From contig JAISRS010000374.1 in assembly GCA_031273485.1 (NCBI GenBank), positions 1 to 9,550 of the forward strand: a DNA stretch of 9,550 nt, read 5' to 3'. The notes beneath the pieces were generated by a model, which worked only from the letters and a program-made list of their open reading frames with translations, made no database searches and was not told the DNA's origin. Below are positions 1 through 7,488 of this stretch, piece after piece. The stretch is from Prevotellaceae bacterium (GTDB lineage: Bacteria; Bacteroidota; Bacteroidia; Bacteroidales; UBA932). The first letter of the stretch is position 1. The number at the start of each line of letters is the position of its first letter. A program made the translations under genes and the position numbers.

Positions 1-2233
1 AATCCAGCCGACTCATATTGCGATACCACCACAGGAGTTTCTCCTGCTCGTCAAGATAAATAGCAACTGACTTTTCAAGGTCATTTATGTTTTCTTCCGG
101 AACATAATCGAATAATGACCGTTGAATCGGAGTGTTGTCATTACGTACCAATTGCTTGGCGCTTTTTACTTTTATCCGCGAAGGTAAAGTAAAGCCGCCC
201 TTATCCGTAATAAGGAAAAAGCAAAGTTGCTTATTAATGATCATTTGCCTGAAAATATGCTCCGATAAACGGTTTCGTTCTTTTTCCAAAATCTTTTTCA
301 GTTCTTCAATAACGAACACAAAGTTTACAGCAACAGTTTCAGGGTTGTATTTTTTGAATAATAATTCCAAAGCCTCAGACCCTGTTTGATAGGCATGCCA
401 CGGATTGGGAATTATATCGCCGATTTGTCTTGCTAAAAATGCTTTGTCAATTTCTAACGTTCCTGTTTTTTCTGCTCTGCCTGTTTCTTTCAAGAGTTCC
501 TGCTCGGCTTCACTCAATCCCAAAACAATCTCCTGCTCTTTACCACGCTTAGTTTGCAACGAAAGATTTTCAATTTCTTTTATGTCAATACTGTTCCAAT
601 CAATTTTGCTTAAAATATCCGCTTCAAAAATAACATCCCGCCAACTGTTTGTTTCCTGAATAACAAATTTAGGCAGATAAATTTTTCCTTCAAACCGTTT
701 AAATCCGGGACGATATTGAGTGATGCGTTCTTTCAAAGCGCCTGTTTCCTGTCCGTGTTCATCGCTCACAATATGTCCGGCAATATCGCCCAATCCTTCG
801 TTTTCCAATCCCGATTTTATTTCCCGCACCAAAGCGGCGGCATTTTGGCGAAAAGTATAAACATAACACTCGTCCAAATCGTTTATTTGAGTTTTCACGG
901 CGAAAGGTTGACGTAAAATTCGACCGACCAACTGTGTAATCCCCGTTGCCGATTGGGGATTTGTAAGAATGGTGAGAATATAGGCAAACGAGCAGTCCCA
1001 GCCTTCCTGTAAGGCTTGCTTAGTAATAATGTAACGTATTTCGCAGGTATTTGAAAACAAATCAATCCCTTCAATATCATCTTTTTCACTCGATTTAATT
1101 GCTATATGACTTGCAGGAACATTGCATTTTTTTATCAGGTATTCTTTGGCGACTTCGGCATGGATATAATCTTTTTCTCGCTGGTTTTTTCCTGTACGTT
1201 CCACTTGTATGAGGCATATCGGACGAATATACACACTCGTATTTTGCTCGTATTCTTTGGCTTTTTGTTCCAAGTCATTGCGTTTTTCGTAACTCGCCAA
1301 TAAAGTGTTTTGCCAATCCAAACTCGTTTTGTTGGTCAGGTGAATGTCCAATTTTATCATTTCTTCCTCGTGCAATTCCCGACCGGTAATTTTCACCAAC
1401 TCATTGCTGTTTGGCGGCGGAGTTGCCGAAAGTTCAAGAATAAATGAAGGATTGAAATCGCATATTGTTTTTCTGGCCAATTCTCCGTAAGCCTTATGCC
1501 CTTCGTCAATGATTACAAGCGGGCGTAACAGTTTAAGCGTGTTACCCAACGAAGTTTTTATCAGTGTGTTGAATATTTCGTTTTCGGAAAAGAAGCAATC
1601 TAAATTCGGAATGAGTTCTTTCAGTTTTTTATGCCCCGCATAATTATCCTCACGCGGAAAAAAACCGGTAAATCCGCCCTGGTCGCGAAATACTTTCAGC
1701 GTTTCTTTATTCTGGCGATTGGCAGAAGGAAGCATCAACATCAAAACCACCAAATTTTCCGCCACATCCAAACGGTTAAACATCTCTGTTTTTTCTTTGA
1801 TGAGCGTTCTGCCTCCGCTCGACTTGTCCAATGTTTGTCGATAAGGATGCGTTCTGTCTTTTAGCGCCAAAATCGTTTGACGATAAATTTGCGTGGAAGG
1901 AACAATCCACAAAACCAATCCGGTTTGTTTCTTGAGATAAGTCTGTTGAATGTTGTCAATAGCATGGCAAGCCAAAAGCGTTTTACCTCCACCGGTGGGT
2001 ACTTTCAGGTAAATATCGGGCAAGGGTTCGTTTAGTCCGTTGATTTTCCCGTGAAATGTAATTTTCCCTGTTGATTTTTGCCATGCTTCTTTTGGAAAGT
2101 CGAAATGTTTTGCCAAATGTGGTTTGAATTCGGCTATTTCTTCAAATTCTTTCCGGGCATCCGACAAAGCAGCCAAATATTCTTTGAGTTCCTTTAAAAC
2201 TTTTTCCTGATATTGTTTTAGCATCATCCCCAT
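1..2233 (-). CDS. res: Type III restriction enzyme Res subunit (helicase/nuclease), C-terminus outside window
   Basis: My translation of the minus strand is open for about 744 codons and runs off at position 1. Superfamily 2 helicase motifs appear in order: motif I VPTGGGKT (residues 78-85), motif II DEGH (243-246), motif III SATP (269-272), QEGWDCS (409-415), and the motif VI region QLVGRILRQP (about 434-443). Near the window edge is a DEQEKLLWWYRN stretch (about 735), which in this family comes just before the PD-(D/E)xK nuclease domain, so that domain is not visible. Family Res proteins are usually 900-1000 aa. Res uses ATP to communicate between two recognition sites and cuts DNA in complex with Mod. 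The start chosen is ATG at 2233, with AAAGG 8 nt upstream; ATGs at 2227 and 2224 are alternatives. It follows mod by 86 bp in the same direction and is probably co-transcribed. I saw no internal stops, so it looks intact as far as it goes. Confidence 0.93.
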   Translation of the reverse strand, partial: MGMMLKQYQEKVLKELKEYLAALSDARKEFEEIAEFKPHLAKHFDFPKEAWQKSTGKITFHGKINGLNEPLPDIYLKVPTGGGKTLLACHAIDNIQQTYLKKQTGLVLWIVPSTQIYRQTILALKDRTHPYRQTLDKSSGGRTLIKEKTEMFNRLDVAENLVVLMLMLPSANRQNKETLKVFRDQGGFTGFFPREDNYAGHKKLKELIPNLDCFFSENEIFNTLIKTSLGNTLKLLRPLVIIDEGHKAYGELARKTICDFNPSFILELSATPPPNSNELVKITGRELHEEEMIKLDIHLTNKTSLDWQNTLLASYEKRNDLEQKAKEYEQNTSVYIRPICLIQVERTGKNQREKDYIHAEVAKEYLIKKCNVPASHIAIKSSEKDDIEGIDLFSNTCEIRYIITKQALQEGWDCSFAYILTILTNPQSATGITQLVGRILRQPFAVKTQINDLDECYVYTFRQNAAALVREIKSGLENEGLGDIAGHIVSDEHGQETGALKERITQYRPGFKRFEGKIYLPKFVIQETNSWRDVIFEADILSKIDWNSIDIKEIENLSLQTKRGKEQEIVLGLSEAEQELLKETGRAEKTGTLEIDKAFLARQIGDIIPNPWHAYQTGSEALELLFKKYNPETVAVNFVFVIEELKKILEKERNRLSEHIFRQMIINKQLCFFLITDKGGFTLPSRIKVKSAKQLVRNDNTPIQRSLFDYVPEENINDLEKSVAIYLDEQEKLLWWYRNMSRLD

Positions 2234-2319
2234 TGTCTTAACCTTTGATTATTTCTGATTTAATTGATTCCTATACAATTTCTTTCACTGTTACTTGATT
2301 TTATTTTTGTACCATATAA

Positions 2320-3996
2320 TCAACGGTTTAGACGGTATATTTCATAAGGCAACTGGCAAAAATCTATCCGCGCCCATTTACAGGTTTCATCATCTACATA
2401 CTTACACGGGGCAAATACTAATCGTTGCTTCCCCCTAAAAGGCGGCATTGCGCGACATCCGTCAAGAGTAAGCGCATTCTGTTTCAACCATTCCACATCG
2501 GGTTTGTATATCAGATAAACCTCATAACTTTTACTTTCGCCGATAAAACCGGTTTTCTCGTTTATGGCTTTTTCGTCAAACTCTTCGCCGGTAGCGGTAT
2601 AAAACAAATATCGTGCAAATTCCGTGTAAGACGGTAATTGGTTAGCTTCCATGATGCTTTCCAATTCAATGGCAGGCCCCAAATCGAAATAGCTGAACGT
2701 TCCGCCCAATCCGTTTTTCAGATTTTCGCTTTTGGCTGTCGGAATGCCTTTGATAACTCTACGTACTCTTTCGGCGGTAATGGTATCGGCATAATCTTCC
2801 TGCTCTATAAGAATAAATTTACGGTTGCCGCCGTCTTCTTTGTTGAGTTCCAGAACGGCATGGGCGGTGGTGCCGGAACCGGCGAAGGAGTCGAGAATAA
2901 TAGAATTACTATCTGTAGAAATTCGCAAAATTCTATTTATAAGACCAATTGGTTTTGGATAAGGAAAATCAACATTTGGAATAATTTGCTTAAGGAGTTT
3001 TCCTCCAATTTCTGTATTCACATCTTTTTCTTGCCAAATAGAGCGAGGTTTTTTAGTTCTTTGTATGCCATTACGTTCTAAATAGTCTTTGATAAATATA
3101 TCATATTCATTGCGCCTTTTTATGAGTTTTGCATACACTCTGCCTATCTCGTTTTCTGTTTTCCCCTTTCCCCACATCCAACGACCATCTTTCCCGTCTG
3201 ATTTTTTTGGAAATACCTCTTCCGTATGTTTTTCTGTTTTGATTATATCAACCGAGCAGTCAACTGGATTGACATATAAAGGATAATACATATCTTGTCT
3301 ATCTTCTCTTAAAGATGCTGAACCTCTTTGCCTTAAACCTAATTCTCGCCAATATTGTCCATTATCATCCTGTAGGTCAAATTCATCCGTGTCTTCTTGA
3401 CAAAGAGGCAATCCGTTCAGTTCCAGAAAAGGATAGTTCTTTGCATAGCATAAAAGTGTATCGTGAAGAGTAGCGACGTCATTGTCTGATTGTCTTCCTC
3501 TCGGATTTGCTCTAACGATAATATTTGCCACAAAATTATCCTCTCCAAATAATTCGTCCAATAAACACCGTAAATTATGTTGCTCATTATCATCACAAGA
3601 AATAAAAATTGCGCCGTCTTCGCTCAACAGTTCCCGAAGCAATTTCAATCGCGGCATCATCATACAAAGCCATTTTTCGTGGCGGGTCATGTCTTCCTTG
3701 TCCACCACTTGCCCCAGCCACTCTTTGAACATTGGGCTGTTCACGTTATCATTGTAAACCCAATTTTCATTTCCCGTATTGTAAGGCGGATCAATGTAAA
3801 TGCACTTCACTTTGCCTGCATAATTGGGCAACAAGGATTTCAACGCTTTCAGATTGTCGCCATGAATGATCAGATTGTCATGTAACGAGACTTTATCGGT
3901 CAGGCTTAATTCGCTTTTCGGTATCAATTGATGATACTTTACCGCCAAATGGTGGTTTTGCACGAATGTTTTTCCTTTGAAATTTAATGTCGGCAT
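2320..3996 (-). CDS. mod: Type III restriction-modification DNA methyltransferase (Mod), N6-adenine/N4-cytosine class
   Basis: 558 aa, full length for a compact Mod. The catalytic motif DPPYNTG is at residues 69-75 and the SAM-binding motif DSFAGSGTT at 369-377. The catalytic-before-SAM order defines the beta class (N6_N4_Mtase family) used by type III Mod subunits. The roughly 200 residues between conserved blocks (about 160-340) should hold the target recognition domain, so the target sequence cannot be read from here. Mod transfers methyl groups from SAM to the recognition site, normally on one strand, and gives Res its specificity. The start MPTLNFKGKT at 3996 fits the family and has only a weak AAAG upstream. 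It is the first gene of the mod-res pair and divergent from the ABC-3C operon. I saw no simple-sequence tract at its start of the kind that makes many type III mod genes phase-variable. N6-adenine specificity is the family norm, not shown here. Confidence 0.95.
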   Translation of the reverse strand: MPTLNFKGKTFVQNHHLAVKYHQLIPKSELSLTDKVSLHDNLIIHGDNLKALKSLLPNYAGKVKCIYIDPPYNTGNENWVYNDNVNSPMFKEWLGQVVDKEDMTRHEKWLCMMMPRLKLLRELLSEDGAIFISCDDNEQHNLRCLLDELFGEDNFVANIIVRANPRGRQSDNDVATLHDTLLCYAKNYPFLELNGLPLCQEDTDEFDLQDDNGQYWRELGLRQRGSASLREDRQDMYYPLYVNPVDCSVDIIKTEKHTEEVFPKKSDGKDGRWMWGKGKTENEIGRVYAKLIKRRNEYDIFIKDYLERNGIQRTKKPRSIWQEKDVNTEIGGKLLKQIIPNVDFPYPKPIGLINRILRISTDSNSIILDSFAGSGTTAHAVLELNKEDGGNRKFILIEQEDYADTITAERVRRVIKGIPTAKSENLKNGLGGTFSYFDLGPAIELESIMEANQLPSYTEFARYLFYTATGEEFDEKAINEKTGFIGESKSYEVYLIYKPDVEWLKQNALTLDGCRAMPPFRGKQRLVFAPCKYVDDETCKWARIDFCQLPYEIYRLNR

Positions 3997-4009
3997 AATT
4001 TATTACTTT

Positions 4010-4138
4010 CTATTTTTTGGATCTCTTATTTTTTCTTATAGCTTCATATCGTTGTATTTCTTCATTAAGATTTTTTGGTTCGGATTTTTGATAAGAATAC
4101 TTGTCACTAAAATGAACATTGCTTAATGCGCGTGCATA
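4010..4138 (-). pseudogene. Coding-like tail of a truncated gene upstream of mod
   Basis: On the minus strand a frame reading YARALSNVHFSDKYSYQK and then a charged, basic C-terminus (…RKNKRSKK) ends with TAG at 4012-4010, only about 13 nt before the mod start. The amino-acid content looks protein-like, and the spacing would suit an operon with mod. The same frame continues to the right into the hairpin repeat (4140-4222), reading a low-complexity Lys/Arg-rich stretch up to a TGA, and contains no ATG. I read this as the 3' end of a gene cut off by the repeat, or a chance frame. The family is not recognised. It could be the other end of the transposase remnant at 7483-7632, since both are on the minus strand and face outward from the repeats, but I see no transposase signature in it. 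Confidence 0.3.
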
Positions 4139-4139
4139 C

Positions 4140-4222
4140 TTTTCTTTGCGTACTCTGCGCTTTCTTTGCGTTTCAATCGTTTTTTTGTAACCGCAAAGTT
4201 CGCAAAGTTTAAATTTTCACAG
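4140..4222. repeat. Dispersed hairpin repeat, copy 1 (left of ABC-3C cassette)
   Basis: An 83-bp element nearly identical to 7405-7488 in the same orientation. The first 20 bases (4140-4159 versus 7405-7424) and the last 25 (4198-4222 versus 7464-7488) are identical, with a more variable, T-rich centre. The arms CTTTGCGTACTCTGCG (4144-4159) and CGCAAAGTTCGCAAAG (4192-4207) are reverse complements with two mismatches, so the element can fold into a hairpin. It resembles the CTTTGCG/CGCAAAG-type dispersed repeats I associate with Bacteroidales genomes, and it carries no protein. It separates the mod-side gene tail from the ABC-3C operon. Confidence 0.85.
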
Positions 4223-4484
4223 TCCGTTTACAACCCGCTTTGATTGTTGCCATACCATTGTTATACTCTCTACAAAAATAAGGAAATAAATTCACAGAAT
4301 CACATATTTATGGCAAATCAACAGGGCAAAATTGTTACTTCAGCTCATTTTACGCTGGTAGCGTCCGGCATTCTGTATTCTAACAAGATATGCAAAGTTT
4401 CGATAAAACCGTTTTTTTATTTCGCACGCTTATAAATCAAGTATTTTTATCTAAGTTTGTAAACCGGAATAGAAATGTGATTTC
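4223..4484. other. Intergenic leader of the ABC-3C operon
   Basis: 262 bp between the hairpin repeat and the SMEK gene. A 63-codon plus-strand frame (4244-4435) crosses it but has no family resemblance and no ribosome site, so I do not call it. A small hairpin ACGCT-GGT-AGCGT lies at 4352-4364. The only functional-looking element is the -7 box near its right end, listed separately. Confidence 0.4.
4452..4459 (+). promoter_or_regulatory. Bacteroidota-type -7 promoter box for the ABC-3C operon
   Basis: TAAGTTTG matches the TAnnTTTG consensus of the Bacteroidota housekeeping sigma factor exactly and lies 25 nt before the ATG at 4485, giving a short leader. No clear TTG-type -33 element is found at the expected distance, which lowers confidence. 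Confidence 0.4.
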
Positions 4485-5453
4485 ATGAATAGAGCAACAT
4501 ACTATGATTATATTGAGGAACGGCTCATAACCCTTTGCACACGAGTTGAGTTAAGGGGGAAGATAAATATCCTTGACTATCATTTGCATTCGGAAAATTT
4601 TTACAGGGATTTATTTAATAAACTATACGCATGGAATCTTGAGAATCTGAATTCCCGGATACATAATGTAGAAGCTATTGACCTTGTTGATAAAATCAAT
4701 AATATCATCATTCAAATATCTGCGACTAATACAAAATTGAAGATTGATAATGCTTTAAACAAACCATCTTTGTCCTCAACAGAATATAATGGTTTTAAGT
4801 TTATTTCTATTGCAAGAGACGCTAACAATTTAAGAAGTCAATCATATAATTCACCTGCAGGTATTAACTTCGTTCCGGCCACAGATATATATGATGCAAA
4901 ATCCATATTACAAGATATATATAATCTTGATATAAATACATTTGAAACCATATATAAGCTGATAAAGAGCGAACTTGGAAAAGAGACTGATGTTTTAAGA
5001 CTGGAATCAAATCTATCATCGGTAATTAATATATTATCAAAAGAAAATTTAGCATCAATTGATTCAATTGCTAATGTAAATAGTTTTGAAATCGAGCGAA
5101 AAATAGATTACAATAACCTGAACACTTCAAAGGAAATAATAGATGATTATAAATTGTATCATCATATAGTTGATAAAATATATTCGGAGTTTGACAGGTT
5201 TGGATGCAACAAGAGTATTTCAGTTCTTGATACAATAAAGAGCGGGTATGTCAAACAGTCATTGGAATTATCGGGTGATGAATTGTTTAATCTCGTTATC
5301 TCAAATATTTCGGATAGAATACTTCAAAGTTCCAATTTTGAAAAGATACCTCAAGAAGAACTGGAAATGTGTGTCGGTATACTTGTTGTAGATGCTTTTA
5401 TAAGGTGTAAGATTTTCAAAAATCCTAATGATTACAATTATGCTGCTCCCTGA
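4485..5453 (+). CDS. SMEK-domain protein, first component of an ABC-3C system
   Basis: 322 aa, soluble, with no signal peptide or membrane segment. The first ~115 residues have the conserved pattern of SMEK domains: YYDYIEERL, RVELRGKINILD (20-31), HSENFYRDL (35-43), NLENLN, AIDLVD (64-69) and IIIQISATNTK (74-84), then FKFISIARDA. Such proteins lead operons of predicted ABC three-component systems and are thought to sense or act on an invader signal. The block around D66 and Q77 recalls the core of restriction-endonuclease-like folds, but the usual lysine two residues after the acidic/Gln position is a serine here (QIS), so nuclease activity is uncertain. Residues 140-322 are a helix-rich, AT-coded region I do not recognise. 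The start follows a TAnnTTTG box and lacks a clear Shine-Dalgarno. Its end overlaps the next gene by 14-26 nt, implying translational coupling. The family call is from remembered patterns. Confidence 0.82.
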   Translation: MNRATYYDYIEERLITLCTRVELRGKINILDYHLHSENFYRDLFNKLYAWNLENLNSRIHNVEAIDLVDKINNIIIQISATNTKLKIDNALNKPSLSSTEYNGFKFISIARDANNLRSQSYNSPAGINFVPATDIYDAKSILQDIYNLDINTFETIYKLIKSELGKETDVLRLESNLSSVINILSKENLASIDSIANVNSFEIERKIDYNNLNTSKEIIDDYKLYHHIVDKIYSEFDRFGCNKSISVLDTIKSGYVKQSLELSGDELFNLVISNISDRILQSSNFEKIPQEELEMCVGILVVDAFIRCKIFKNPNDYNYAAP

Positions 5454-5667
5454 TAACATCCATCCTGAAAACAGCATCTATTATAATGGTGCAATTGTAT
5501 TGGAATTGATACAGCAATATAAATGCATTGAGCTTGCAGAATTATATATTCTTGTCAAGGAGAAAAAGAATATGAGTTACCCAATCCTGGTTTTATGTTT
5601 GGATTGGCTTTACTTGCTAAATGCAGCCATAATAAACAGGAAAGGAGAAGTTTGCGTATGTTCTTGA
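5440..5667 (+). CDS. ABC-3C system middle component (MC6-like small protein)
   Basis: 75 aa from the ATG at 5440, beginning MLLPDNIHPENSIYYNGAIV; an in-frame ATG at 5428 would add four residues (MITI). I prefer 5440 because the MLLPDNIHPE-type opening is what I recall for the family. The rest (LYILVKEKKNMSY, then LCLDWLYLLNAAI) has the short winged-helix-like look of ABC-3C middle components, closest in memory to type 6. These proteins have no known enzymatic activity and are thought to link the effector or sensor to the ATPase. It overlaps the SMEK gene by 14 nt and the ATPase gene by 10 nt, so all three genes are probably translated in a coupled way. No Shine-Dalgarno is visible. The role is an inference from operon position and family. 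Confidence 0.8.
   Translation: MLLPDNIHPENSIYYNGAIVLELIQQYKCIELAELYILVKEKKNMSYPILVLCLDWLYLLNAAIINRKGEVCVCS
5644..5648 (+). promoter_or_regulatory. Ribosome binding site that fixes the ATPase start
   Basis: GGAGA within AAAGGAGAAG lies about 9 nt before the ATG at 5658, inside the end of the middle-component gene. It is one of the few strong Shine-Dalgarno sequences here. It supports 5658 over the in-frame ATG at 5595, which would add 21 residues unlike the family. Confidence 0.7.
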
Positions 5668-7373
5668 GGTCTTTGATCATATCAACCCCGACCAAGGTCA
5701 TTAGAGAAATTTCTTTTCGTAAAGGGATAAATCTTATTGTTGATGAAAGTGAAGAGCAAATAACGGGAAATAATGTCGGCAAAACGACGGTTCTTCGTTT
5801 AATCGACTTTTGTTTGGGCGGAGACGCCAAAGACATTTATCTTGATCCGGAAAACAAAAAAACAGAATATTCGCTTGTTAAAGACTTCTTGATAAAAAAC
5901 AAAATTATCATAACTCTCACTTTGGGAGCCGAAGCCGAAGGAGATAGTGAAGATGTTGTTATAAAAAGAAATTTTTTATCAAAACCAAGAAAAGAAATTA
6001 TCCGGGAGATAAACGGGGAGTTTATTGCCAAAGAAGACTTTGAGGATAGATTGTCGGAATTGTTGTTGCCGGATATTCAAAAGAATAAACCAACATTCAG
6101 GCAAGTTATTTCTCATAATGTCCGTTATAACGATTTGAGAATTTCCAATACTTTAAAGACCCTTGATTCTTATACAACAGACGCCGAGTATGAAGCGCTA
6201 TATTTGCATTTGTTTGGTTGTGATTTTAAATCAGGTGATGACAAGCAACGGATTTTAGAAAAAATAAAGACGGAGAATACATATAAAAAACGGCTCGAGA
6301 AGAATCAATCCCGCAATGAATATGAAGTCCTTTTGGATTGGATCAGCAGTCAGATAGAAGTTCTGAATAAAAAGAAATCCGAGTTAAATATCAATGAGAA
6401 TTTTGAATCGGATATAAATTCATTAAACGAAGTCAAGTATTCCGTCAATTCGGCAAGCTCGAAAATAGCCTCATTGAATCTACGTAAAAATATCATTTTA
6501 GATGCAAAACAAGATTTTGAATCCAGAAGATCAGATATAGATATACAAGCATTGAACTCTATATACCAACAAGCGAACTCATTAATTCCGAACTTGCAAA
6601 AGAAATTTGAAGACCTTGTAGCGTATCATAATCAAATGTTACTTCAAAAAATTAAGTTTATAACTCAAGACTTACCTCTCATAGAAAATAAAATTCAAGA
6701 AAAAAACAAAGAGCTTGAGTCTCTTCTTTCCCAAGAACAGATTCTATCTGAAAAAATAACACAATCCGATACCTTTGAAGAATTGGATAGTATTATACGG
6801 GAATTAAATGATTTATTCAAGAAAAAAGGAGAATATGAAAATATTATCTATCAGTTATCTGAAGTAGAATCAAATATCAATAAATTAAATACGGAGCTGA
6901 AAGGAATCGACGAGCAGTTATTTTCCCCGGACTTTGAATCGATTGTAAGGAATCAACTTAAAAAATTCAATCGGTTTTTTGGGGAAATCTCGAATAAATT
7001 ATATGGAGAACAATATGTAATAACTTATAATATTATAACCAATCGTCAAGGGCAAAAAATTTATAAATTTAGTTCCATTAATGTAAATCACAGTTCCGGT
7101 AAAAAACAGGGAGAAATATCCTGCTTCGATATAGCGTATATCTTGTTTGCTGATGAAGAAAAAATATCGTGTCTTCATTTTCTTCTTAATGATAAAAAAG
7201 AACTGGTTCATGATAATCAGTTGATAAAAATAGCAGAAGCCGTTAATAAAAATAACATTCAGTTTGTTGCATCCATATTAAAAGACAAACTTCCTGCTGA
7301 ATTAAATAAAGAAGAATATTTTGTAGTTAAACTGTCACAAGACGACAAACTATTCAGGATAGAAAACCAATGA
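5658..7373 (+). CDS. DUF2326-type SMC/Rad50-like ABC ATPase, ABC-3C system
   Basis: 571 aa from ATG 5658. The N-terminal opening MFLRSLIIST…GINLIVDE, then TGNNVGKTTVLRLIDFCLG (36-54) with Walker A residues GKTT at 41-44, is typical of DUF2326 proteins. Residues ~195-440 are rich in Lys, Glu, Leu and Asn with heptad-like spacing and form the expected coiled coil. The C-terminal ATPase half holds GKKQGEISCFDIAYILFA (481-498), which takes the place of the ABC signature and following helix, then FLLND (508-512) near the Walker B position. The usual catalytic Glu after the Walker B Asp is not evident (Lys follows), and the first Gly of Walker A is Thr. The protein is thought to hold or sense DNA or another invader cue and drive the other two components. 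It overlaps the preceding gene by 10 nt. Function is predicted from family and operon, not shown. Confidence 0.9.
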   Translation: MFLRSLIISTPTKVIREISFRKGINLIVDESEEQITGNNVGKTTVLRLIDFCLGGDAKDIYLDPENKKTEYSLVKDFLIKNKIIITLTLGAEAEGDSEDVVIKRNFLSKPRKEIIREINGEFIAKEDFEDRLSELLLPDIQKNKPTFRQVISHNVRYNDLRISNTLKTLDSYTTDAEYEALYLHLFGCDFKSGDDKQRILEKIKTENTYKKRLEKNQSRNEYEVLLDWISSQIEVLNKKKSELNINENFESDINSLNEVKYSVNSASSKIASLNLRKNIILDAKQDFESRRSDIDIQALNSIYQQANSLIPNLQKKFEDLVAYHNQMLLQKIKFITQDLPLIENKIQEKNKELESLLSQEQILSEKITQSDTFEELDSIIRELNDLFKKKGEYENIIYQLSEVESNINKLNTELKGIDEQLFSPDFESIVRNQLKKFNRFFGEISNKLYGEQYVITYNIITNRQGQKIYKFSSINVNHSSGKKQGEISCFDIAYILFADEEKISCLHFLLNDKKELVHDNQLIKIAEAVNKNNIQFVASILKDKLPAELNKEEYFVVKLSQDDKLFRIENQ

Positions 7374-7404
7374 TATTGTTTTATGTTCTAAAGAAAATGT
7401 GCGT

Positions 7405-7488
7405 TTTTCTTTGCGTACTCTGCGTCTTCTCTGCGGTCAAATCATTTTTTTTGTAACCGCAGAGTTCGCAAAGTTTAAATTTTCACAG
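7405..7488. repeat. Dispersed hairpin repeat, copy 2 (right of ABC-3C cassette)
   Basis: 84-bp direct copy of the element at 4140-4222, starting about 30 nt after the ATPase stop. Its arms CTTTGCGTACTCTGCG (7409-7424) and CGCAGAGTTCGCAAAG (7458-7473) pair with only one mismatch, one fewer than in copy 1. It might also end the operon's transcript as a structured 3' end, though no T-tail follows the fold on the plus strand. Its right edge coincides with the cut end of a transposase fragment. Confidence 0.85.

Noticed and set aside
132..1864. Several plus-strand open frames of 65-85 codons, plus a short minus-strand frame at 895-1089
   Set aside because: They lie antisense to, or in another frame of, the clearly conserved res helicase and show no family patterns.
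2302..2309. TATTTTTG, a plus-strand match to TAnnTTTG in the mod-res gap
   Set aside because: It points into antisense of mod, where no plus-strand gene exists, and has no -33 element at proper spacing; likely chance in AT-rich DNA.
2425..3885. Plus-strand open frames up to 147 codons
   Set aside because: Antisense shadows of mod, whose motifs and length are fully convincing.
3960..4010. Phase-variation tract at the start of mod
   Set aside because: Looked for homopolymer or short tandem repeats as in other type III mod genes; only ordinary short A/T runs are present.
4140..4222. CRISPR repeat
   Set aside because: Only two copies more than 3 kb apart with no spacers; it is a dispersed hairpin element.
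4244..4435. 63-codon plus-strand frame before the SMEK gene
   Set aside because: No recognisable family and no ribosome site, and the internal region looks like non-coding leader.
5595..5657. N-terminal extension of the ATPase by 21 residues
   Set aside because: The extension lies inside the middle-component gene. Family proteins start near MFLRSL-type sequence, and a strong ribosome site points to 5658.
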